Assembly (NCBI GenBank): GCA_963775245.1
Contig: CAVZID010000001.1
Span: forward strand, 20,079 to 84,078
Length of the DNA: 64,000 bases
Source of the DNA: CAVSWT01 sp963775245
Lineage (GTDB): Bacteria > Bacteroidota > Ignavibacteria > Ignavibacteriales > Ignavibacteriaceae
Direction: 5' to 3'
Part shown: positions 57,486 to 64,000 of the stretch, in pieces
Layout: every line of letters starts with the position of its first letter
How positions within the stretch are numbered: the stretch's first letter is position 1
The notes under the pieces: generated by a model
Told to the model about the DNA's origin: nothing
The model's database searches: none
The model's input: the letters and a program-made list of their open reading frames with translations, nothing else
Program-made: the position numbers and the translations under genes

Positions 57486-58613
57486 TTAATTAGAATTGAA
57501 ACTTACAGTGAAAGAAGTCCCCATGTCTTTTTTGCTTTCAACAGAGATGTCGGCATTTACAAGCTCGGAATATTTTTTTGAAAGCGCCAGCCCCAAACCG
57601 TTGCCTTCAAATTTTCTAGAATATCCTATTGATTCCTGGCTAAACGGTTTGAATAAGTGCGGTATATATTCTTCTGATATGCCTATCCCGGTATCCTTAA
57701 CTGCAAATGAAATCCTATCATCATTATTTTTAAATATTGATACATCAACATTACCTTTTAGAGTATATTTTAATGCATTATCCAATAAGCAGATAAATAA
57801 TTGAGATACAAGATATTCATCGTTAGAAACAACCGGGTTGCTTATATCCGAATGGAAATTTAATTCGAGATTTTTTGATTCGGCCTGAGATTTAAATTCA
57901 TTAATTATTTTACAAAACACGTCCGATAAATTAAAGTTAATATGCCTAACTTTATAAGAACCTGCCTGCATAGAAGACATGTTTAATATCATATCAATAG
58001 TTCTTATTAATCTTTTACCTGCACTGTCCATACCCTGAAATAAGATTAATAAATCGTTACTCATATTATGTTTAAATTCTTCTTTCAATATATCAGTGAT
58101 ATTTAAAATTATATTTAAGGGAGTTCTTATTTCATGAGAAATTTGATTAAGGAATGCAGATTTAAGACGGTCTGATTCTTCCGCTTTTTCTTTAGCTATT
58201 ATCAATTGCCTTTCAGCTTCTCTCAGTTTATTTTTATCCGCAACTTCTTGCAGTGCCCTTTTTATGGCAGCCGGGAGCCGGGTAGTATTATCTTTAAGAA
58301 TATAATCGGTAGCTCCACTTTTGAGTAAATCAACAGCCCGCTCTTCCCCGATCGTCCCGGAAACAAAAATTACAGGAATATCAGGATATTTTTTCTTAAC
58401 AATCTCTAAAGCTTCAAGGCCATTAAATGAGGGAATTTTAAAATCACATAAAATTATATCGAATGTTTCTTCTTCAATAGCTGCAGTAAAATCATTTTTA
58501 TTATTTACTAATTTTAATGAAACAGGGAATTCAAGTTTATCTAAACTTTTACCGACCAATTCGGCATCGTAAGGACTATCTTCAACATGAAGTATTCTCA
58601 GTTTTTCTTTCAT
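57486..58613 (-). CDS. response regulator-histidine kinase fusion
   Basis: The 375-residue protein begins with a receiver domain (RILHVEDSPYDAELV; Asp57 in ILCDFKIPSFNG) and then a HisKA/HATPase_c module. The acceptor His160 lies in FLNQISHEIRTPLNIIL. The ATP site has DNALKYT, DTGIGISEEY and GNGLGLALSKK. There is no membrane segment, so the protein is cytosolic and receives a phosphate from another kinase before signalling on. It heads the cluster with ArsC-like and CDF genes; whether they share a transcript is not shown. Confidence 0.94.
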   Translation of the reverse strand: MKEKLRILHVEDSPYDAELVGKSLDKLEFPVSLKLVNNKNDFTAAIEEETFDIILCDFKIPSFNGLEALEIVKKKYPDIPVIFVSGTIGEERAVDLLKSGATDYILKDNTTRLPAAIKRALQEVADKNKLREAERQLIIAKEKAEESDRLKSAFLNQISHEIRTPLNIILNITDILKEEFKHNMSNDLLILFQGMDSAGKRLIRTIDMILNMSSMQAGSYKVRHINFNLSDVFCKIINEFKSQAESKNLELNFHSDISNPVVSNDEYLVSQLFICLLDNALKYTLKGNVDVSIFKNNDDRISFAVKDTGIGISEEYIPHLFKPFSQESIGYSRKFEGNGLGLALSKKYSELVNADISVESKKDMGTSFTVSFNSN

Positions 58614-58718
58614 GATTAATCCCGTTAAAGTTATGATTGATGCGCTTCAATGTTTTTAAATTCTGCTTGTATTTATTAGAGCTTGGGAAAAAGCAATTGA
58701 AGGAGAAAAGAGCATGCC

Positions 58719-58736
58719 GGGTAAAAATGTTTACCC
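58719..58736. promoter_or_regulatory. palindrome upstream of the response-regulator kinase
   Basis: GGGTAAA-AATG-TTTACCC is a perfect 7-bp dyad. It lies between the S9-like hydrolase and the kinase, about 105 bases upstream of the kinase start. It may be an operator or a hairpin. Confidence 0.4.
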
Positions 58737-58839
58737 TGTTAATATTTGTTTGCATAGAGCAAATTTTATTCAGAATATGATATTATTAGATTTGAGGAAA
58801 GGCAATTTATAAAATTTTATTAAATAAGCAACACGTTTT

Positions 58840-59685
58840 TTACTTCAAATATTTTTCGAACCAGCTTCGCCTTAAATTCTCAACCTCATTTCTATGGCTT
58901 TTTAAAAAATGATCTCCATCTTCAAATATTATAAGTCTATATTTATAATATAGTTCGGAAAACTGCCGGGCAAGTTCAATTGATTGATTTACAGATACTG
59001 TATCGTCAGAGCCCCCATGCATTATTAAGTATGGTATGTTAGGTAAATCACTCACAAAATTTATTGCCGACCTTTTTTCCAATTCCTTTTCAAAATTTTT
59101 CGCTCCGATTATTTCTTGATAAAATATTTTTAACTCAGGATGTTCCAATGCATTTTGCTTTAAATTTGAAATTGCCCCGCTTAAAACCGCACACTTAAAA
59201 TTATGATTCTGCTTTAAAGTTAATAATGTCATCATCCCGCCGCGGCTCCAGCCTTCTATTCCCCATTTATTTTTATCTACAAAATCTAGTTCATCAGCCA
59301 AAGGAATTAAATTCAAAATATCATTTACATCATTTCCGCCAAGCTGTTCTTCACCTTCGCTGCCGGCATTACCACGGTATTGCGACATAAATACAACGTA
59401 ACCCCAGGACGCAAGCTGCCCAAATACTCCTTTAGCAGTAAAATGATCAATTGCACCTTTATTTCTATATCCTCCACGATTCCAGATTACACATGGATAT
59501 TTTTGATTTTCATTTTCCTGTTTTGGATATGCAATGTATCCTTTTACTTTTAAGCCATTAGAAAGGTAAGTTATCTTTTCTACAACAGTTTTGTTTAATA
59601 CATCTTCTCCCCACCCGCTTATAACCATTTTACATTGCGATTCGTTTAATATGATTTCTTCTCTTTCAATAAAATTTGATGACAT
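58840..59685 (-). CDS. alpha/beta hydrolase of the prolyl oligopeptidase-like (S9) type
   Basis: The 281-residue protein has an N-terminal segment (KVKGYIAYPKQENENQ), then 'PCVIWNRGGYRNKG' and the nucleophile elbow IEGWSRGGMMTLL (serine). The acid is in HGGSDDTVSV, and a histidine lies in FEDGDHFLKS. This is the S9/dienelactone-like fold with all three catalytic residues. It has no signal peptide, so it is cytoplasmic. The substrate is unknown. Confidence 0.9.
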   Translation of the reverse strand: MSSNFIEREEIILNESQCKMVISGWGEDVLNKTVVEKITYLSNGLKVKGYIAYPKQENENQKYPCVIWNRGGYRNKGAIDHFTAKGVFGQLASWGYVVFMSQYRGNAGSEGEEQLGGNDVNDILNLIPLADELDFVDKNKWGIEGWSRGGMMTLLTLKQNHNFKCAVLSGAISNLKQNALEHPELKIFYQEIIGAKNFEKELEKRSAINFVSDLPNIPYLIMHGGSDDTVSVNQSIELARQFSELYYKYRLIIFEDGDHFLKSHRNEVENLRRSWFEKYLK

Positions 59686-59957
59686 AATCTCTTCTGTTCT
59701 AGCTTTAATAAATAATATTATCTCTCAGAAATATATAATTTAATTTCCTGGAAAGATGCAATTAAAAAAAATCCAAATATTGGAACACAGACTCCAAACA
59801 AATCGCAATTACTAATTCTTAATATAAATTTCTTTGATTTAATTTTTAGTTCAGATAATAAAATATACATAAACATTCTTCAAAATTTCTTTCTTTATTT
59901 TGTTTTTTATACATTGAATAATAAATAATTATTCTAAAAACTTTTCTTAAAATTGTT

Positions 59958-60572
59958 ATGCAAGAAAAATGGGTAGAATGGAGTCAAAGATTGCAATCTA
60001 TCGCACAAATAGGTTTGACATTCTGTGACAACACATTTGATATTGAACGCTACAAACAAATACAGCAGATAGCTGCAGAAATGATTTCAGATAATACAAA
60101 TCAAAAACCAGAATTAATACTGGATTACTTTAACAAAGAAACCGGGTATGCAACTCCCAAGGTTGATACTAGGGGAGTTGTATTCAAAGATGAAAAAATT
60201 TTATTGGTAAGAGAAAGACTAGATAACAAATGGACTTTACCTGGGGGCTGGGCTGATGTTTGTTCTTCTCCTTCGGAAAATGTTGTAAGAGAAATTTTTG
60301 AAGAATCAGGTTATCAAACAAAAATAAAAAGATTATTAGCTGTGTATGATAGGGCATTACATGGCCACAAACCTGACTTGCCATACCATATTTATAAAAT
60401 GTTTTTCCTTTGTGAATTAATTGGAGGAGAAGCAAAGACAAGCATAGAAACTTCAGAAATAAAGTTTTTCGGTATTGATGAAATTCCTGAACTTTCCAGT
60501 ACTCGAATAACAGAAAAACAAATTCAAAGAATGTTTGAATTGAAAGATTTAAATACCACTGATTTTGATTAA
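59958..60572 (+). CDS. NUDIX hydrolase with NUDIX_N domain (YjhB-like)
   Basis: The 204-residue protein has an N-terminal helical domain (EWSQRLQSIAQIGLTFC) and a C-terminal NUDIX domain. The Nudix box reads GWADVCSSPSENVVREIFEE with SGY after it. The first glutamate of the box GX5EX7REUXEE is serine here; the REIFEE part that binds metal is kept. This subgroup hydrolyses ADP-ribose or other nucleoside diphosphates. It ends just before an AAACCCAATTTC hairpin. Confidence 0.9.
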   Translation: MQEKWVEWSQRLQSIAQIGLTFCDNTFDIERYKQIQQIAAEMISDNTNQKPELILDYFNKETGYATPKVDTRGVVFKDEKILLVRERLDNKWTLPGGWADVCSSPSENVVREIFEESGYQTKIKRLLAVYDRALHGHKPDLPYHIYKMFFLCELIGGEAKTSIETSEIKFFGIDEIPELSSTRITEKQIQRMFELKDLNTTDFD

Positions 60573-60577
60573 ATAAA

Positions 60578-60608
60578 AAACCCAATTTCATTTTCAGAAA
60601 TTGGGTTT
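60578..60608. terminator. AAACCCAATTTC hairpin, copy 4
   Basis: AAACCCAATTTC and GAAATTGGGTTT pair, with a TTTTC-type loop of about 7 bases. It lies between the NUDIX (plus) and the T9SS protein gene (minus), both of which end here, so it can serve either. Confidence 0.85.
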
Positions 60609-60634
60609 ACTCCTCTTGGCTATTGATTTAACAA

Positions 60635-61492
60635 CTATTTCAAGAGTGTCATCTTTTTAATTTGTGAAAAACTTCCTGCTTCTATTTTATAAAAATAAAT
60701 CCCGCTGGAGAGATTCTCCGCATTGAATCTTACTGAATGTTTACCGGCAGTCTGGTATTCGTTCACAAGTGAAGCAACTTCAACTCCTAATACATTGTAA
60801 ACTTTTATCTGAACATTCTCCGGTTTAGTAATATTGTAAGAAATAGTAGTTGAAGGATTAAAAGGATTGGGATAATTTTGTTCAAGTTTAAAGCTATTTA
60901 AGTTAGATTTATCAGTTACAGAAGTCGCGGTACCGGAAAATGATAAATCATCAACATAAAATACTGTTCCTATGCTTGCCGTACCAGACTCTGTAGTATC
61001 CTCACTAGCAGCCATCCATATTGAAGCAGAATCTGGAACATCGGCTGTGTAATACACTAACGGAACAGTAAATTGAGTATAATTTGCAGCAGCGCCAAAC
61101 CACCCATAATTTCCAGCAATAATATTACCCCCAGACCAAAAATAAACCCAAACTAAAAATTTATCGGAACCAGATGTAGATAATTTATAATAACCAGTTA
61201 ATTGTGCATATCTTTGATTAATAGGAAAACCTTTTCCATTATCTCCTAAAGTATAAAGAAAACCAGGATAAGGATTATTGGCAAAGTTTAATACTTCACC
61301 TCTTACTGCTAAATTCCCACTATGGGCATCTGAAGTTTGAGTAATAGGGCTTGCAACTTGAGGCACATTATCTGTAAACCATCCATCCGGATTTCCGTTA
61401 GTCCAACTTTCAAATCCGGGATTTGGTATCTGTCCGAATTGTTGGATTGTTACCAAAAATACAAAACCAAATATCAGTACTAATTTTTTCAT
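60635..61492 (-). CDS. T9SS-secreted protein with PCMD-like domain
   Basis: The 285-residue protein has a signal peptide (LVLIFGFVFLVTIQQFGQ) and an NPGFESWTNGNPDGWFTDN start, with DAHSGNLAVRG and FYVDDLSFSG, typical of small carbohydrate-binding-like jelly-rolls of this phylum. The C-terminal type IX domain (NYPNPFNPSTTISYNITKPE, then NVQIKVYNVLGVEVASLVNE) has no palindrome insertion. It is unbroken. The function is likely to be surface or matrix attachment. Confidence 0.87.
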   Translation of the reverse strand: MKKLVLIFGFVFLVTIQQFGQIPNPGFESWTNGNPDGWFTDNVPQVASPITQTSDAHSGNLAVRGEVLNFANNPYPGFLYTLGDNGKGFPINQRYAQLTGYYKLSTSGSDKFLVWVYFWSGGNIIAGNYGWFGAAANYTQFTVPLVYYTADVPDSASIWMAASEDTTESGTASIGTVFYVDDLSFSGTATSVTDKSNLNSFKLEQNYPNPFNPSTTISYNITKPENVQIKVYNVLGVEVASLVNEYQTAGKHSVRFNAENLSSGIYFYKIEAGSFSQIKKMTLLK

Positions 61493-61723
61493 TTTACACC
61501 TTTTAATTGTTTGGTTTTTTAAATAATAAAATTTCCAAATTATTAAAATATTTTTAAGCTAGAACGTAGATTGATTTATGAGATAAAATCTTAAATATAC
61601 TTTTTTATCTCTTTGTAAAATCATAACTTTTACTAGTGATTTGTATTAAGTTAGAAAGTTAATATCAATCAATAAATAGTTCATTTAGACTATTTTACAT
61701 TAAAAAAAATTAATGTTGTAAAA

Positions 61724-62311
61724 TTGAGCACAGACCCATATAAGAAAATATTAGAACAGAAAAAGCTTATAGAAAAGCGAAAAGCAGAGATTGCACTTAA
61801 GAAAAAAGAAAGAAAGAAACTTAAAATTATCTGGTCTGCTATTGGTGCTGCTTTAATTGTACTAGTTTTACTTTTACTTCATAATTATAAAATAAATGAA
61901 ATGCCTGACAGTAAAGATGAAAACAGAAACGGTGAATTAATTTTCCTGGATACTTTATCTCACGTAAAATTTAAATTAAATGTTGAGATTGCCGATAATG
62001 GATATCAATTGCAAAAAGGATTAATGAATAGAGATTCTATAACGTATGACGAGGGAATGCTTTTTATTTTTCCGCATTCTGAAGTTCATTCAATGTGGAT
62101 GAAAAGCACCAAATTTCCGTTAGATATTGTTTTTGCTGACTCCAATAAAAAAGTGATTACCATTCATAAAAACACAGAACCATTATCAAGAAAAGTCTAT
62201 TTTTCAAAAGGCCCATCAAAGTACGCCGTTGAGGTTAAAGCCGGATTGGTTGATTCAACAGGAATTGCTTTAGGAGATGAAATAAGATGGTTTGAAATGC
62301 TTAAAAAATAA
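61724..62311 (+). CDS. DUF192 family exported protein
   Basis: The 195-residue protein starts at a TTG (61724) with a lysine-rich cytoplasmic stretch, then a membrane helix (IIWSAIGAALIVLVLLLLHN) and a periplasmic DUF192 domain. The domain has 'GLMNRDSITYDEGMLFIFPH', 'HSMWMKSTKFPLDIVFAD' and 'KYAVEVKAGLVDSTGIALGD'. Its role is unknown. The gene lies 52 bases before the beta-lactamase-family gene and may be co-transcribed with it. Confidence 0.9.
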   Translation: MSTDPYKKILEQKKLIEKRKAEIALKKKERKKLKIIWSAIGAALIVLVLLLLHNYKINEMPDSKDENRNGELIFLDTLSHVKFKLNVEIADNGYQLQKGLMNRDSITYDEGMLFIFPHSEVHSMWMKSTKFPLDIVFADSNKKVITIHKNTEPLSRKVYFSKGPSKYAVEVKAGLVDSTGIALGDEIRWFEMLKK

Positions 62312-62363
62312 TTTCAGATATTATTGTAGATATTAATAAATTAAAACCTAATGGGGTAATCTG

Positions 62364-64000
62364 ATGAAAAAACTTTTTTTATTATTTGTCATATTATCAA
62401 CACTTCAATTTTTCCCGCAAACAATAGATAAAAATATTGTTGACAACATAGTTGTAAAATCTTTGCCTATTGATGGGCCAGGTGGCTCATTATTGATTAT
62501 GCGGAATGGAAAAATTGAATATGAAAAAGCATACGGCTTTGCTGATGTTGAGAATAAAATTCCAAATACGGTTAGTACAGTTTTTCAAATTGGTTCTGTT
62601 TCAAAAGAAATGACTGCAGCAGCAATTTTAATGCTGGTTGAACAGGGCAAATTAAGTCTTGATGATACTTTAACTAAATTCATTCCCGATTTTATTGAAC
62701 CCGCCAATAAAGTTACAATTAAAAATCTGCTGATTCATAACTCTGGAATACCGAATTATACTGAGATACAAGATCCGCCTTTTAGCTGGGAATCAAAGAA
62801 CTCACTAGAGGATATTATCAATCTAATTAAAAATCGGAATTTTGAATTTCAACCTGGTGAAAAATTTAAATATGATAACTCCGGTTATGCAATACTTGCC
62901 TACATAATTGAAAAAGTATCCGGACTGAGCTTCTCACAATTCATGAAACAAAACATTTTTTTACCATTAGGAATGAAACATACTATTACATGGTGGAGGC
63001 TATGAGAATATTGGTGAAAGAGCAAAAGGTTATACTTTTGATTTAAAAAATAAAGAAATTAAAAAAGCAGTGTTCACCGAATTCGCACAGTTAGCCGGTG
63101 CCGGTTCTATCATTTCCACAGCAGGAGATATTGCAATTTGGGATGAGGCAGTTCAACAAAAGAAATTATTATCAACAAAATATTGGAATGCTGCATTATC
63201 AAAACATGTTGAGGCAAGCATGTTCGGAGATTCAACTTATTACGGCTATGGGTGGGTAATTCAAAAATATTATGGCCATAAGCTTATATGGCATACAGGC
63301 GGTATGGCAGGATTTCTGTGTGCTAATTATATCTTCCCAGAAGATAATTTAACAATAATCTTTTTAAGTAATGACGATTTTGTAGCACCGGCAGGCATTG
63401 TTCATCAAATAGCAAATTATATTTTAGGAATTGGTGTTGAAGAAAGAAGACCAATTACACTTTCGTCCAGCCAGCTTAAAATGTATGAAGGCACTTTTGA
63501 TAACCCATTTACTAAGATAAAAATTGAAGCAGAAAATAACAAGCTGAAGTTTACTCCTATTGATATCCCTTTTCATTCTAGTGATTACATTGGTTCATCA
63601 AAAACAACTTTTTACGCAGACGGACAATATGGGAAGAAAGCTGTTTTTACTTTTGATGGTGATTCGGTTAATGAAGTTGAAATAAACAATACTGTCAACT
63701 CAATAAAATATCTTCGTGAAGGCCATGCATCAAGTGATTCAACTATTAATTTAAGTGATGATTATTTACAGAAATTTGTGGGCAAATATAATTTTTCAAA
63801 TATAAATACAATGCAAGTTTATATAGATAACAGCAAACTTAAAGCTATGCTGCCCGGACAACCTGAATATACTTTACTGCCTGTTGATTCAATTACATTT
63901 GACCTCGGAAATTTACCCGGCTTTAAAATGATTTTTGATGTTAATAATAAAGGAGAAGTCACCGGTGTTACGTCAAGTCAACCTAATGGAAATTTTAAAG
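62364..64000 (+). CDS. serine beta-lactamase-family protein, frameshifted, partial
   Basis: The signal peptide (MKKLFLLFVILSTLQFFPQ) leads to a beta-lactamase/class C-like fold: nucleophile Ser78 in FQIGSVSKEMTAAA, the YxN-type YDNSGYAILAY, and a HTG of the KTG box in LIWHTGGMAGF. The frame stops at 63005, but the same protein continues from GGYENIGERAKGYTFDLKNK; one base near 62990 would restore it. Past 63460 it goes into a second beta-domain (LKMYEGTFDNPFTKIKIE), typical of the larger D-aminopeptidase/esterase-type proteins. It runs off the window. Confidence 0.85.

Overview
This AT-rich window (no tRNA, rRNA, CRISPR array or complete insertion sequence recognised) most likely comes from the Ignavibacteriota or a close relative in the Bacteroidota-Chlorobiota group. 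The best evidence is three secreted proteins, plus a remnant of a fourth, that end in the type IX secretion (Por) sorting domain with the form NYPNPFNPST..I.Y..P....V.L.IYD.LG. This wording is typical of Ignavibacteria. Other traits fit: the ECF sigma/TPR-kinase pair, the two-component beta-propeller kinase, the TTG starts and the A-rich leaders.

Layout. 1-5.1 kb: membrane proteins (DUF2721, DUF819, DUF697-like, AEC transporter, DUF2269-like) and a GNAT acetyltransferase. 5.3-10.5 kb: a SulP transporter and a very long modular T9SS surface protein with a clear terminator. 11-17 kb: a decayed aldo/keto reductase, an ECF sigma factor with its Ser/Thr kinase, then a broken saccharopine dehydrogenase-like gene and a broken MscS channel. 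17-22 kb: nicotinate phosphoribosyltransferase, a MetX-like hydrolase, a membrane-anchored double L7/L12-like protein, a HIT protein and a YbaK-type editing protein, followed by an elaborate nested hairpin. 22.5-28.9 kb: a miniature kinase-like protein, a T9SS propeller protein, a lipoprotein, a DUF4097 protein and a TPM protein. 29-33 kb: a three-gene lipid head-group operon (aminotransferase, CDP-alcohol phosphotransferase, nucleotidyltransferase) next to a LysE-type exporter. 33-38.7 kb: a beta-CASP nuclease, a GH5-CBM6 glycosidase, a thioredoxin-like protein and MsrA. 38.8-45.3 kb: an RND efflux operon (tetR-tolC-adaptor-pump) with two matching operators. 45.4-49.3 kb: amidase, ICMT-like methyltransferase, Trm112-like, LOG protein and a tag gene broken by a nonsense codon. 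49.5-53.4 kb: propeller histidine kinase and NarL-type regulator. 53.6-57.4 kb: di-haem cytochrome, PPK2, DUF2892, CDF transporter, ArsC-like protein. 57.5-64 kb: a response-regulator kinase, an S9-like hydrolase, NUDIX, a T9SS protein, DUF192 and a beta-lactamase-family protein that runs off the end.

Two features of the whole window matter. First, about fourteen recognisable genes are interrupted, mostly by single-base insertions or deletions. In each case the missing protein continues in another frame, so many of these may be uncorrected long-read errors, although the aldo/keto reductase has also lost its middle. Second, short palindromes recur: four near-identical AAACCCAATTTC hairpins after genes, two 28-bp perfect palindromes (one inside a coding sequence), two copies of a 26-bp ATGCTGAA hairpin and one GTCATTGCGA element. 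Palindromes also sit at the same loop of the T9SS sorting domain in two genes, and a remnant looks similar.
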